A DNA stretch of 64,000 nt from Bog-473 sp036489775 (lineage in GTDB: Bacteria; Actinomycetota; Acidimicrobiia; Acidimicrobiales; RAAP-2), in assembly GCA_036489775.1 (NCBI GenBank), contig DASXFC010000058.1, forward strand, positions 1-64,000. Direction: 5' to 3'. A model generated the notes under the pieces. It saw only the letters and a program-made list of their open reading frames with translations, did no database searches and had not been told where the DNA came from. Of this stretch, positions 17,889-27,369 are shown in pieces. Both the position numbers and the translations under genes were made by a program. Numbering within the stretch: position 1 is the first letter of the stretch; each line of letters begins with the position of its first letter.

Positions 17889-18649
17889 CGGGCGATGGCG
17901 TGTTCCACCACGTGGGTGAAGGACACCGTGATGTCGTCACCCTCGGCGGCCGGGGCAAACCCAGTCGCCGAACCACCGTTGAGCTCGCCCTTGATGCGGG
18001 ACAACGCCGCTTCGTGTTGGGAGCCTTCGTTGAGCATCAGCGAGAGCGGCACCCGGATGGAGGATCCCCAGTCGGTCAAGGCCACCGGACCGACCAGCTC
18101 CTCCAGCAAGTCTGTGATCTCGTCTTCCGTGAGCACCTGGTGGTGTGAGGGGTCGATCAGACGGTGCAATTCGTCGAAGTCCTCCCGTGAGGCGTCATCG
18201 GGCGGGACCATGTCGAGCACCGCCACACGCCCGCCAGGCCGACAGACGCGGGCCATCTCCTCGAGTGCGGCACGACAGTCAGCAAAGTGGTGCAGCGCGC
18301 TGCGGCAGAGCACAAGGTCGAACGAGGCGTCCACAAACGGCATGGCGGCGGCGTTTCCCCGTTGGAGCAACACATTGGACACTCCGGTCGCGGCCAGACG
18401 GGACGCCCCGATCGCCAGCAAGTCATCGGTGAGGTCGAGGCCTACGACCTGACGGACCTGCGGCGCCACCTGCTCGGCCACGTGCCCGGCCCCGCAGGCA
18501 GCATCGAGCACGATCAGGTCATCGTGTAGCTCGCCCACCCAGGCCAGCGTCGTGGCGGTGGTGCGGGCGAAGGGGGAGTTCGGCGCCGTGAAGAGCCGGG
18601 TCTGCCGCTGGAACGATTCTCGGTTGCGTTGGTCGTGGTCGTCGGACAT
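17885..18649 (-). CDS. Class I SAM-dependent methyltransferase (UbiE-like)
   Basis: A 254-residue methyltransferase with motif I VLDAACGAGHVAEQV, then GLDLTDDLL, FDLVLCRSALHHF and CRPGGRVAVLD, the order of the Methyltransf_11 family. The acceptor is unknown. The start is ATG 18649. It is divergent from the AraC-type regulator, whose start is about 60 bases away, so that regulator may control it. Confidence 0.87.
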   Translation of the reverse strand: MSDDHDQRNRESFQRQTRLFTAPNSPFARTTATTLAWVGELHDDLIVLDAACGAGHVAEQVAPQVRQVVGLDLTDDLLAIGASRLAATGVSNVLLQRGNAAAMPFVDASFDLVLCRSALHHFADCRAALEEMARVCRPGGRVAVLDMVPPDDASREDFDELHRLIDPSHHQVLTEDEITDLLEELVGPVALTDWGSSIRVPLSLMLNEGSQHEAALSRIKGELNGGSATGFAPAAEGDDITVSFTHVVEHAIAR

Positions 18650-18707
18650 CCGTCTATTTGTAAGCTCATCGCCTGTGGCTGTCTCGGCACGATCGGCCAA
18701 TGATTTG

Positions 18708-19511
18708 ATGGAAACGGCCACGCTCCGTGAGATGCGTCAGGGTGCCCCAGTACGGGCAGGAACCTACGCCTACGACGGGGATGACCTGGTCACCAACTGG
18801 CACGTCCACGATCTGCACCAGGTCGAATATGCCTTCGAAGGGGTGGCCGAGGTGGAGACGGCGGCCGGGCACTACCTGCTGCCGCCCCAACAAGCGGTCT
18901 GGATCCCCGCTGGCCTGGCCCACCAGACGACTCTGCGCCGGGTCCGCTCGGTCTCGGTGTTCTTCGCCCCCGAGCTCTTGCCTGACCCCGGTGGCCAGGC
19001 GCGCATCCTGGCTGCCGCCCCGGTCGTCCGCGAGATGATCCTCTACGCCACCCGCTGGCCCATCGACCGGCCCCAGACCAGCGCCGAGGCCGACACCTTC
19101 TTCGAGGTGCTGGCCAACCTGGTCCTCGAGTGGCTCGACCACGAAGTGCCCTTGTGCCTGCCCACCAGCGCGGACCCCCTGGTGGCCGAAGTCATCGCGG
19201 TCACCACGGCGCAGCTGGCGACCATCACCACCACCGCGCTGTGCCGCGCCGTGGGCACGTCGGAGCGCACGTTGCGCCGGCGCTTCAGCGAGGAGACCTC
19301 CATGACCTGGCCTCGTTACCTGACCCAGGCCCGGCTGCTGCGGGCCATGGCCCTCCTGGCCGAATCACCCCGTTCGATCACCGCGGTGGCGGCCGACGTC
19401 GGCTTCGAGAACGTGAGCTCGTTCTCGCGGGCCTTCGCTCGGTTCGCCCACGAGACGCCCACCGCCTACCGGGCCCGCGTGACGACGCGGCAAGTCGCGG
19501 TCAGCGGGTAA
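18708..19511 (+). CDS. AraC family transcriptional regulator
   Basis: A 267-residue regulator. The N-terminal half is a cupin-type AraC sensor domain (WHVHDLHQVEYAFEG, PPQQAVWIPAGLAHQT); the C-terminal half has two helix-turn-helix motifs (CRAVGTSERTLRRRF and AADVGFENVSSFSRAF). The start is not certain: ATG 18708 is used, but GTG 18675 is also possible. The 3' end overlaps the convergent PEP-mutase-like gene by 11 bases. Likely targets are the divergent methyltransferase or itself. Confidence 0.87.
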   Translation: METATLREMRQGAPVRAGTYAYDGDDLVTNWHVHDLHQVEYAFEGVAEVETAAGHYLLPPQQAVWIPAGLAHQTTLRRVRSVSVFFAPELLPDPGGQARILAAAPVVREMILYATRWPIDRPQTSAEADTFFEVLANLVLEWLDHEVPLCLPTSADPLVAEVIAVTTAQLATITTTALCRAVGTSERTLRRRFSEETSMTWPRYLTQARLLRAMALLAESPRSITAVAADVGFENVSSFSRAFARFAHETPTAYRARVTTRQVAVSG

Positions 19512-20319
19512 AGCTCGACTCGATGGCGGCCCGGGCCGCTTTGGCCAGGCCCCAGTAGTCGGCCGTGCCCTTCTCCTGCAGCTCGGTGACCGCGTGCAGC
19601 GCGGCACCGTAGGCGGCCACCGCGATGGCGCCACCGACTGAGATCCGGCTCACGCCCAGTCCGGCCAGTTCGGGCACCGGCGGTGCGTCGGGCGTGATGA
19701 GCACGCTCACCGGCACGTCGACCGAGGCGATGACCTGGCGCACCTCGTCGGGTGACACCACTCGGGGCGCGAACAGCACGTCGGCGCCGGCCTCCTGGTA
19801 GGCCTGCAGCCGGGCAATGGTGTCGGCCAGGTCGACCCGGCCGTGCAGGTAGTTCTCGGCTCGCGCCGTCAACACGATGGAGTGCGTCCCGCCGTGCGCC
19901 GCCTCGGCCGCGGCGCGGACCCGATCAGCGGCGTGTGCCAACTCGTAGATCGGCTGTTCCGGATCACCGCTGAAGTCCTCGACCGAACCTCCGGCCACGC
20001 CGGCCGCCACTGCCTCGGTGATGGTGGCGGCCACGCCGTCGGGATCGTGGGCGAAGCAGTTCTCGAGGTCGGCCGACACGGGGAGTTCGGTGGCCCCAAC
20101 CAGGTCCGCCACATGAGCCAACACCTCGTCACGCGACATCGACCCGTCGAGCTGACCCCGGGTGGCGGCGAAGCCCCCGCTGGTGGTGGCCAAGGCCTCG
20201 ATGCCGAGTGACGCGAAGAGCCGGGCCGACCCGCGGTCCCAGGCGTTGGGCATGAGCAACGGTGTTCCCGGCACATGCAGGGCCCGGAAGGCGGCGCTGC
20301 GGGAAGCGGCGTCGCTCAT
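19501..20319 (-). CDS. Isocitrate lyase/PEP mutase family protein
   Basis: A 272-residue barrel protein of the PEP mutase/isocitrate lyase superfamily, with MPNAWDRGSARLFASLG, a DLEN metal-binding segment, VEDFSGDP and ARAENYLHG. The isocitrate lyase KKCGH motif is absent, so cleavage of isocitrate or methylisocitrate is unlikely; related proteins act on oxaloacetate-like or phosphonate substrates. It starts at ATG 20319 in an ATGA overlap with the VOC gene and is the last gene of the ADH-VOC operon. Confidence 0.82.
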   Translation of the reverse strand: MSDAASRSAAFRALHVPGTPLLMPNAWDRGSARLFASLGIEALATTSGGFAATRGQLDGSMSRDEVLAHVADLVGATELPVSADLENCFAHDPDGVAATITEAVAAGVAGGSVEDFSGDPEQPIYELAHAADRVRAAAEAAHGGTHSIVLTARAENYLHGRVDLADTIARLQAYQEAGADVLFAPRVVSPDEVRQVIASVDVPVSVLITPDAPPVPELAGLGVSRISVGGAIAVAAYGAALHAVTELQEKGTADYWGLAKAARAAIESSFTR

Positions 20320-20765
20320 GCGGCCGGGAACTCCCAGTACTGGAACTCGCACATCATGGGGAGGATGTACTTCACATAAAGGGAGTGGATGCGTACTACC
20401 TCCTGATCGTCAACGTGCAGATCGATCAGATCCAGGCGGTCGTCCTTCTGGCGGAAAGCCTCGGCCCGCTCCTGGATGCCCTGGAGCTCCTCGAGCGAAC
20501 CCACCGCCAATCCGAAGTGGTCCATACGCGGACACTGCATCGGGTCGTCCTCGGCGATCAGGAAGATGAACTGGTCCCAGTGCACGCAGCTCAGGATGAG
20601 GCGCCGGCGATCCTCGGTCATGCTCGGCATCTCTTCGAAGCCGAGCACCTCGGCGAAGAAGCAGCAGATGTCCTGCCGGCTGTCCTGGCCCAGGAGGTCG
20701 GCTGGCATCGACATGGCCACGTGATTGAAGTGGGGATTGCCGCTGGGATAGTAGGGGTGCGTCAT
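20316..20765 (-). CDS. VOC (glyoxalase/dioxygenase superfamily) protein
   Basis: A 149-residue VOC-fold protein. HFNHVAMSM near the start and RMDHFGLAV in the middle supply the typical metal-binding histidines, and a C-terminal YWEF strand supplies a candidate glutamate. Reaction types in the family include isomerase, dioxygenase and epimerase, and cannot be told apart here. It is translationally coupled on both sides by ATGA overlaps with the ADH upstream and the PEP-mutase-like gene downstream. Confidence 0.8.
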   Translation of the reverse strand: MTHPYYPSGNPHFNHVAMSMPADLLGQDSRQDICCFFAEVLGFEEMPSMTEDRRRLILSCVHWDQFIFLIAEDDPMQCPRMDHFGLAVGSLEELQGIQERAEAFRQKDDRLDLIDLHVDDQEVVRIHSLYVKYILPMMCEFQYWEFPAA

Positions 20766-21799
20766 GGGCCTGACGCCCCCGGAGCCACCATGACCTTGCC
20801 GGCGATGTGGCCGCTGGCCAGGGCATTGAGTGTGTCGCCGATTTCATTGAGGGTGATGGCGGTCGGGTCGATGAGGAGATCGTTGGGGAACCCGTCGCTG
20901 GCCAGGAGTTCCAGCGCGCTCTCGAACCCGTGCAGGTCGTAGACGAAGGACCCGGTCACCGTGAGTTCGTTGAGGATCATCCGGTTCGGGTCGAAGGTCG
21001 GATGTTCGATACCGGCACCCACCATCACCAGAATGCCGCCTCGGCCCAGTTGGTTGAAGCCGGCTTCGATGGCAGCTTTGTGACCGGAACATTCCAGCAC
21101 CACGTGGACGGCCCGGGTCGACAGCTTCTCGGGTTCCCAGGCCGGAAAGGTCTCGAGCTGGCTGGGGTCGATGACCTCGGCTGCTCCCAAATCCTTGGCG
21201 AGTTGTTGGCGTCCCTGATGCGGCTCGACCACCACGACGTCGTCGATGCCCTTGGCCTTGAGGGCAGCCAAGCTCAGCGCGCCAATCGGGCCGGCGCCGA
21301 TCACCATGACCCGGTCCCCGGGGGCCACGCCCGAGCGGGTGATGCCGTGCAGTGCCACCGCCAGCGGTTCGGCCAATGCGGCGTGACGGGGGGAGAGCGT
21401 GGGGGGCAGGCGCAGCACGCCGGCCGCCCGCACCAGGATGTATTCAGCAAAGGCACCGTCGAAGTGATCGGTGATGGCGCTGCCGCGGTTCTCGCACTGC
21501 GACGGCTTGCCTTCTCGGCAACGCCGGCAGCTGCCGCACTTGGGCGACGACCCGCCGACCACCAGCTCGCCGATGGACCAGCCCGACACGTCGGCCCCCA
21601 TCGCGGCGACTTCACCGGACCACTCGTGACCGGCCACGGCGCCGGGCTTGAAGCCCCATCCGTCGCGCAGTTGGTGGATGTCGGAGCCGCAGATCCCGCA
21701 GTTGAGTACCCGGACGACCAGCTGATCCGGTCCCGGCGGGGGCACCGGTCGGTCCTCCACCGTGATGACGCCGGGCGACTGGTAGACGGCCGCGGCCAT
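20762..21799 (-). CDS. Zinc-dependent alcohol dehydrogenase (MDR family)
   Basis: A 345-residue medium-chain dehydrogenase. The catalytic zinc residues are C37 (GICGSD) and H58-E59 (GHEW). A structural zinc lobe (KCGSCRRCREGKPSQC) is present, and the cofactor fold has VIGAGPIGAL. It should oxidise a secondary alcohol or polyol with NAD(P). The start is placed at ATG 21799: the longer TTG 21844 reading would include operator site C, which sits 31 bases upstream of the ATG. It is the first gene of the ADH-VOC-PEP mutase operon. Confidence 0.9.
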   Translation of the reverse strand: MAAAVYQSPGVITVEDRPVPPPGPDQLVVRVLNCGICGSDIHQLRDGWGFKPGAVAGHEWSGEVAAMGADVSGWSIGELVVGGSSPKCGSCRRCREGKPSQCENRGSAITDHFDGAFAEYILVRAAGVLRLPPTLSPRHAALAEPLAVALHGITRSGVAPGDRVMVIGAGPIGALSLAALKAKGIDDVVVVEPHQGRQQLAKDLGAAEVIDPSQLETFPAWEPEKLSTRAVHVVLECSGHKAAIEAGFNQLGRGGILVMVGAGIEHPTFDPNRMILNELTVTGSFVYDLHGFESALELLASDGFPNDLLIDPTAITLNEIGDTLNALASGHIAGKVMVAPGASGP

Positions 21800-21829
21800 G
21801 GTCTCGGGTAACCCCTCCACAGCAGGACC

Positions 21830-21845
21830 TGACACGAGTGTCAAC
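21830..21845. promoter_or_regulatory. TetR-type operator, site C
   Basis: On the plus strand this reads CTGAC-ACGAGT-GTCAA, one mismatch from the shared palindrome; the core TGACAC-GA-GTGTCA is a fully symmetric inverted repeat. On the minus strand a TAACGT -10-like box abuts it. It precedes the ADH operon. Confidence 0.65.
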
Positions 21846-22139
21846 GTTAGGAGACCGCTGATTTCACCGCCAGTGGTGGTCGAGGTCCTACGGACCGGCC
21901 AGGAGCGCCCTCACTCGGCGCCAACGGCATCGCCGGCCTACAACGGCCGTGTTGCAGACCTGGTGGATCACCGGGCTGACCTGGTTCCCGATGAAGCGCT
22001 TCCTTCCTGTTTCCCGCCCGCGCAGATAGCTCGGGGGTAATGGCCGACGCGTTGGCGGCGGTGATGGCTCGTCTCACTTTGGAGAGCGAACAGCCGCACT
22101 AGGGTCGCCCATGACCAGGCGAAGGGAGCATGGCGGCAA
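21846..22139. promoter_or_regulatory. Intergenic region with candidate promoter for the LuxR gene
   Basis: This 294-base gap separates the divergent ADH operon and LuxR-type regulator. TTTGGA (22078-22083) and TAGGGT (22100-22105), 16 bases apart, form a plausible promoter reading toward the regulator. Nothing else with coding or repeat character was recognised. Confidence 0.35.
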
Positions 22140-24977
22140 TTGACTCTCATCGAAAGAGGCAGGGAGCTCGAGCGGATCGACCGCGTCTTGGCAGCCGTTC
22201 TCGACGGTTCCGGTGGTTCTTTGAGCTTCGAAGGCGAAGCGGGCATTGGGAAATCGGAACTGTGTCATTTTGCTTCTCTCCGAGCGAACGAGTTCGGTCT
22301 AACGGTCCTGCGGGCGGTCGGTGGCGAGCTCGAGTACAACCTGAGTTTCGGTGTTATTCGCCAGCTCCTTGGCAGCAGACTCGAGGACGGAACCGTTGGT
22401 CAGGGGGGGTTCCAAGGCGATGCGGCGCTGGCCCTCAGGGTCTTGGATCTACAGGCGCATCAGGAGTCGGACAACGAAGCAGCCGAATTCGCCATCAACC
22501 ATGGACTCTTCGGACTGATCTCCGCACTTGCTCAACGCACGCCACTCCTGCTCGTGGTCGACGATGCTCAGTGGGCGGATGAGGCTTCGTTGCGTTTTCT
22601 GGCCTTCCTCATCCCAAGGCTCGGAGAGCTTGGAGCAGGACTTGTCATGGCCGTTCGGGTCGGCGAGCAGCGCAATGCGGACATTCTGTCGGTCATTCGG
22701 GCTTCAGCTGGCCTTGACGTCCTGACGCCGAGAGCGCTCAGCCAGGAAGGCGTGGCGAGTTTCCTTGGCGCATATTTTGCCTCGTCCCTCGACTCAGACT
22801 TCATCGAGGCGTGCTGGACCTTCTGTGCGGGAAATCCCTTGTATATCAAGTGGCTGGCCGACGAGCTCACTCTCACCGGGACCGCTCCGGGCCGTCAGGC
22901 AATCGCGGCCATTCCCAATGCAGTGAGGGGTTCTATCTCAGGCCGAGTCACGAGCCGGCTGGCCAACGTCAATGCGTCGTCCAAGGCCGTGTTACGCGCA
23001 CTGGCCGTGCTCAAGTCCGGAACTGATCGCTCGCTGCTCATGGAGCTGGCCAAGATCGAAGAACCAGAGTTCGTCGAAGCAATCAGCGAACTCGTCCGAC
23101 TCCGCGTGGTCAACGATTCAATCGAACTTGATTTCGCTCACCCCCTGATTCGAGCTTCGGTGTACGAGGGCATGAACCTTGAACAGCGGTCGGTCCTTCA
23201 TCGCCGCGCCGCAGAACTCATGGTCGAGAGAGGGCAACGACATGAGGCCGCCGTTCACCTACTTCACACCACGCCGCGCTCAGATCCGTGGGTCGTTAAC
23301 ATCCTCTTGTACGCAGCCGAGCGATCCGGCTACGTAGAGGCCGCTGCGGCCACGGTGCAGCTTCTCCGAAGGGCCATCCTCGAGCCACCCGATCCGGCCC
23401 TCCGCAGAAAAATCCTCGTTGAACTGGGCCGGGCCGAGCGCCTCAACTCGACCGATCAAGCCATTGTGCACCTCAGGGAAGCGCAACAGGACACCGATGA
23501 AGTCGAGATCATCGAGCGTGTCGCCAAGGAAATGTTCTTTGCTCTTGCTGGCGTCGAGGACATCCATCAACGAGCCAAAGCCATCGACGAAGCCATTACA
23601 AGGATCGAAGAAACTGATCCCGAAGCTGCCATACGGTTGGAAACCTTCCTGATTCAGGATCTACTCGTAAGCCGAACCACCTTTGACTGGGCCGTCGAGC
23701 GCATGGACGACCTGCTCAACCGGTCGATCGTCGATACGCCCCATCTGCGCTGCACCAGGACTATCCGGCTCTGGATCGCCTATTGGATGGGTGAAGCAAC
23801 CGCAAAAGATGTGGTCAACGCGGGGATCGACGCAATCGCGTCGGTCCCCGAGGATGACTACCTCGAGATGGCCCCGCTGGTCGCGATGGTCATCTACGCC
23901 CTCCAGCAATGCGACTGTTTCGAGCACCAGGGCACGCTCAGCCGGCTCGGTCTCCTCACTCGAGACGCCGGCCACACCGAGGCCCTGGCTCAGGTGATGG
24001 CGGTGCAATCGTCAAGTGCGCTGATTCGGGGTGATGCCCGAGAACTCGAAGAGCGTTCGATTGGTCTCCTGCACCTGGGTGTCTCGTCGCGGTCTCCCTG
24101 GTCGATCCTGCTGGGTTCCCAGCTAGTCATCCATGCGGCTCTGGCGGCAGGCGACCTCAGTGAGGCTGATCGGAGACTCACATATTACGAGAGCCAGCTC
24201 AACGATCCACAGATGTCCGATTCCCCCCTTCTCATTGAGGTTCGGTATCTCCGAGCGCTGATTCGGTCCGCGCAGGGCAGGCACCAGGAGGCCGTGGAAG
24301 ATATTTTGGCCCAGCTTGCCCTCGATCGCACGCGATCTGTTCCCTCGTTAACGATCAAGTCTGAACTGACCGCCGCCCCCATTCTGTGGGCTGCCGGACT
24401 GCATGACTTGGCCCGTGAGTTGGCAGATCAAGGAATGCAGATCGCCTTTCTCAGGGAGCTTCCATCGCAAACGGGAACGGCCAAGGTATGCGTGGGGATG
24501 ATCAGAGGAGGTAAATCGGGCATTGAGCTTATTGGCGAAGGGTGCTCGCTTCTCAAGGACACGCCGCGCCGATTGGAGTACGCCCAAGCATTGCTTGCCT
24601 ACGGATCAGGTCTCCGTCGGGCCGGCAAGAGAACGATGTCGCAAGAGCTGCTGGCGGAAGCAATGGGTCTGGCGTCTTCGTGCGGGTCTCGAGCTGTCGC
24701 TGACCGAGCCCGGCAGGAACTCAATACAACCGGAATTCGGACTCTGGGCATCGGCGAGAGCAACGACGTCCTCACTCCCGCCGAGAGGCGTGTGGCTGAA
24801 ATGGCTGCTTTGGGCTTGAGCAATCCGGAGATTGCCCAAGAGCTCTACCTCTCTCGTCGGACGATTGAAGCTCACCTGAGATCCATTTTCCGGAAGCTCA
24901 ACATCAGCTCTCGACAAGAGATCGAAGCATCGCTCATATCGGCTCAGGAAGGGCCGAAGGGGATGCGTCTGCCCTAG
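22140..24977 (+). CDS. LuxR family regulator with AAA ATPase domain (LAL type)
   Basis: A 945-residue large ATP-binding LuxR regulator. The N-terminal AAA domain has Walker A GEAGIGKS (32-39) and Walker B LLLVVDDAQWAD (136-147). A long helical TPR-like middle part follows. The C-terminus (878-935) is a LuxR helix-turn-helix, LTPAERRVAEMAALGLSN followed by LSRRTIEAHLRSIF. Such proteins activate transcription in response to an unknown ligand. G+C and codon use look lower than in neighbouring genes, hinting at transfer. The TTG start at 22140 is weakly supported (GAAGGGAG 11 bases upstream). The 3' end overlaps the convergent ThuA-like gene by 44 bases. Confidence 0.88.
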   Translation: MTLIERGRELERIDRVLAAVLDGSGGSLSFEGEAGIGKSELCHFASLRANEFGLTVLRAVGGELEYNLSFGVIRQLLGSRLEDGTVGQGGFQGDAALALRVLDLQAHQESDNEAAEFAINHGLFGLISALAQRTPLLLVVDDAQWADEASLRFLAFLIPRLGELGAGLVMAVRVGEQRNADILSVIRASAGLDVLTPRALSQEGVASFLGAYFASSLDSDFIEACWTFCAGNPLYIKWLADELTLTGTAPGRQAIAAIPNAVRGSISGRVTSRLANVNASSKAVLRALAVLKSGTDRSLLMELAKIEEPEFVEAISELVRLRVVNDSIELDFAHPLIRASVYEGMNLEQRSVLHRRAAELMVERGQRHEAAVHLLHTTPRSDPWVVNILLYAAERSGYVEAAAATVQLLRRAILEPPDPALRRKILVELGRAERLNSTDQAIVHLREAQQDTDEVEIIERVAKEMFFALAGVEDIHQRAKAIDEAITRIEETDPEAAIRLETFLIQDLLVSRTTFDWAVERMDDLLNRSIVDTPHLRCTRTIRLWIAYWMGEATAKDVVNAGIDAIASVPEDDYLEMAPLVAMVIYALQQCDCFEHQGTLSRLGLLTRDAGHTEALAQVMAVQSSSALIRGDARELEERSIGLLHLGVSSRSPWSILLGSQLVIHAALAAGDLSEADRRLTYYESQLNDPQMSDSPLLIEVRYLRALIRSAQGRHQEAVEDILAQLALDRTRSVPSLTIKSELTAAPILWAAGLHDLARELADQGMQIAFLRELPSQTGTAKVCVGMIRGGKSGIELIGEGCSLLKDTPRRLEYAQALLAYGSGLRRAGKRTMSQELLAEAMGLASSCGSRAVADRARQELNTTGIRTLGIGESNDVLTPAERRVAEMAALGLSNPEIAQELYLSRRTIEAHLRSIFRKLNISSRQEIEASLISAQEGPKGMRLP

Positions 24978-25656
24978 GGTCGGTTCGCTTCAGCCAGGCG
25001 AGCCCCCCAGCCAAGTGACGTAGGTAGGCCGGGGTCTCCCAGGCTCCGGGGAAGTGGCCGAGCGCGCTGTAGAAGGTTCGTCCTCCCTGATCGGTGAGGG
25101 ACCAGGCCAGCGGGAACCCGCAGTCGGGAACCCGCCCGCCAGGAACTGAGAGTTCGACCTGGTCGTCGGCCAGTCGCAGCACGACGTGCGCATCGGGTCG
25201 TAGTGCTCGGAACAGGTAGATCTCGTCGTGCCAGGCCCAGCGTTCGCCCAGATGCTGGGTCGAAGGGTGATCGGGGTCGACCACGTCGATCATGAAGGTC
25301 TGGGTCCAGGGGTGCCCGTCGAAGCGGGCGCCGATGACTTCGCCGTAGGCGGGCCAACCGTGGCAAGCATCGGTGGCCGAGTGCACGCCCAGGACGCCGA
25401 GCGTGCCCGCTCGCCAGGCCTCCACCACGACCTGCTGTTGTTCGGGGCTGAAGGGTGTCTCACCGATGGTGAACAACGACAACACCGCGGCTGAGCTGAG
25501 TTGATGGGGAGAGAGATCCCGCACATCGGCTACCACGGTGGGAGACAGCCCGGCTGATTCGGCCAATTGGCAGAGGGCAGTGCTGGCCTGGGGCAGGACG
25601 CCATGCACACCGGCTGGGCCGTCGAGATACGGGGCCACCTGGGTGAGGATCAACAT
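24934..25656 (-). CDS. ThuA domain-containing protein
   Basis: A 240-residue protein with the glutamine-amidotransferase-like ThuA fold: a LILTQ-type first strand, LGVHSATDA and GWPAYGEVIGARFDGHPW in the middle, WHDEIYLF and GRTFYSALGHFPGAW near the end. ThuA proteins are linked to trehalose or sugar metabolism, but the reaction is unclear. The start ATG 25656 has GGAG just upstream. It is divergent from the RraA-like gene. Confidence 0.82.
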   Translation of the reverse strand: MLILTQVAPYLDGPAGVHGVLPQASTALCQLAESAGLSPTVVADVRDLSPHQLSSAAVLSLFTIGETPFSPEQQQVVVEAWRAGTLGVLGVHSATDACHGWPAYGEVIGARFDGHPWTQTFMIDVVDPDHPSTQHLGERWAWHDEIYLFRALRPDAHVVLRLADDQVELSVPGGRVPDCGFPLAWSLTDQGGRTFYSALGHFPGAWETPAYLRHLAGGLAWLKRTDPRADASPSALPEPI

Positions 25657-25741
25657 GTTCTCCGGCACGATCGAAGTGTACGGCTGGTGCTCTAGCCCCC
25701 CGGAGTGCTCCAATGCAATCGCCCGCTCAAAGGAGGAACGC

Positions 25742-26380
25742 GTGAGCACTGGGGACCACGAAGAGATCGCCGCCGTTCTGACCCAGTTGGGTTCAGCCAC
25801 GCTGGGCGAGTCCGGCGGAGTGGCCACGCACCGACGTCTGAAGCCCGCCTGGTCAGGGGCAACGGTGGCGGGCCCGGCCTATCCGGTGCGGTGCACTCCC
25901 GGAGACAATCTGGCCGCCCATGTCGGAGTGACCAAGGCACCCGCGGGGAGCGTCCTGGTGGTCGACGTGGGCAGTGTGATCGGCCGCGGCTATTGGGGCG
26001 AAGTCCTGACCGTGGCGGCCCAGCACGCGGGCATCCTCGGGCTCGTGCTCGACGGCGGCGTGCGCGACGTGGCCGCACTCGAGAAGCGTGGCTTTCCGGT
26101 GTTCTCGGCCGCCGTCGCACTGACCGGCGCGACCAAGTCGCAGCCGGGCACCGTGGGGGACACCGCGCTGATCGGCGACGTCACCGTGTCGGCGGGGGAT
26201 TGGATCGTCGGTGACGTCGATGGCGTCGCGGTGATCCCGCGTGATCGCCTTGAGGCGGTGATCGTGGCTGGTCGGGCCCGTGAGGAGAAGGAGGCCGGGT
26301 TCTTCGCCGCCCTCGAATCTGGCACTACGACCGTCGAGCTGTTGGATCTCGAGGCATCGCTCATCTCCTTTGCCGAATAG
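25742..26380 (+). CDS. RraA family protein (HMG/CHA aldolase-like)
   Basis: A 212-residue RraA-like protein with the diagnostic LDGGVRD loop (103-109, R108 and D109). Members are class II pyruvate aldolases acting on 4-hydroxy-4-methyl-2-oxoglutarate or oxaloacetate decarboxylases; the loop residues needed for this are present, so such activity is plausible. The GTG start at 25742 has a near-perfect AAAGGAGG ribosome site, which fixes the start. The SRPBCC gene follows after nine bases. Confidence 0.85.
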   Translation: MSTGDHEEIAAVLTQLGSATLGESGGVATHRRLKPAWSGATVAGPAYPVRCTPGDNLAAHVGVTKAPAGSVLVVDVGSVIGRGYWGEVLTVAAQHAGILGLVLDGGVRDVAALEKRGFPVFSAAVALTGATKSQPGTVGDTALIGDVTVSAGDWIVGDVDGVAVIPRDRLEAVIVAGRAREEKEAGFFAALESGTTTVELLDLEASLISFAE

Positions 26381-26389
26381 GGTGCGGGT

Positions 26390-26866
26390 GTGAGCGAAGA
26401 ACGACTCGAAGTCCAACGCACCATCCCGGCTGATGCGTCGGCCATCTTCTCGCTGCTCTGCGATCCACAGGGCCATGTCACGATCGACAGCTCGGGCATG
26501 CTCATGGACGTGACCGGCGATCCCGTCACCGCGGTGGGTGATTCCTTCGTAGTGCACATGGACCGCGAAGCGTTGAACGACTACCCCATGGGCCTCTACG
26601 ACGTGACGGTGACGATCACGAAGTTCCTACGGGACCAGGAGATCGCTTGGACGATTCTCGGGCAAATTCGTCCGCAGATCGGCCACGTCTACGGCTACAC
26701 GCTCGAGCCGGTCGACGACGGAACCCTGGTGACGTCGTACTACGACTGGTCTGACATCGATCCGCAGTGGAAGGAAGCTGACATCTTTCCGGTCATTCCC
26801 GAAGGCGCCCTGCGGGCCACCTTGGGCATCTTGGCCCGGACGATCACCCGCACCGCCAAGGCCTAA
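26390..26866 (+). CDS. SRPBCC family protein
   Basis: A 158-residue helix-grip protein. The first strand (RLEVQRTIPADASAIFSLLCDP) and the C-terminal helix following GTLVTSYYDWSDI fit the polyketide cyclase/START-like superfamily, which binds hydrophobic ligands. The ligand is unknown. It follows the RraA-like gene closely and overlaps the convergent Fur gene by four bases. Confidence 0.8.
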   Translation: MSEERLEVQRTIPADASAIFSLLCDPQGHVTIDSSGMLMDVTGDPVTAVGDSFVVHMDREALNDYPMGLYDVTVTITKFLRDQEIAWTILGQIRPQIGHVYGYTLEPVDDGTLVTSYYDWSDIDPQWKEADIFPVIPEGALRATLGILARTITRTAKA

Positions 26867-27318
26867 TCGTCAGCGCACTCGGCGCATCGACCGAGGACCG
26901 CGAAGTGATGCGGGTCGATGGTGAAACCGAAGCGAGTTCGTGATTCAGCGGCCAAGTCCGCGAACAGTGCCGCAGGCGCCTCGATCATCTTCCCGCAGTC
27001 GGCGCAGACCAGATGCCCGTGGACGGAACTGGCCAGGTGGTAGGTGGCCGGTCCGTGCCCGAAATGCGAGTGCACGATTACACCGAGCTTTTCGAGTTCC
27101 TCAAGATTCCGGTAGACGGTCGAGAGATGGATGTCGGGAGCCTGGGCCTGCACTTCGGACGCCAACTCCTCAGCCGTACGGTGTCCTGACGAGGCGAAGA
27201 GCGCCTGGAGGAGCAGCCGACGGGACGAGGTGATCCTCCCTCCGCTCTGACGCACGAGGTCGAGCGCGCCCTCGAGGGTGACCGCCTCGTGGTGGGGATG
27301 GGGGGAACTCTTGCTCAC
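26863..27318 (-). CDS. Fur family transcriptional regulator
   Basis: A 151-residue metalloregulator with an N-terminal winged helix (HLSTVYRNLEELEKLGVI) and a C-terminal dimer domain. The structural zinc site is C105-x2-C108 and C145-x2-C148; the HGHLVC segment and the histidines near 136-138 may bind the sensed metal. Whether it is Fur, Zur or PerR cannot be decided. The start is GTG 27318. No metal transporter gene is adjacent, so its targets lie elsewhere. Confidence 0.88.
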   Translation of the reverse strand: MSKSSPHPHHEAVTLEGALDLVRQSGGRITSSRRLLLQALFASSGHRTAEELASEVQAQAPDIHLSTVYRNLEELEKLGVIVHSHFGHGPATYHLASSVHGHLVCADCGKMIEAPAALFADLAAESRTRFGFTIDPHHFAVLGRCAECADD

Positions 27319-27369
27319 GACTCATCATGCTACGGAGACCCGGTCGTCGACGCGCCGCGGACGAACCTT

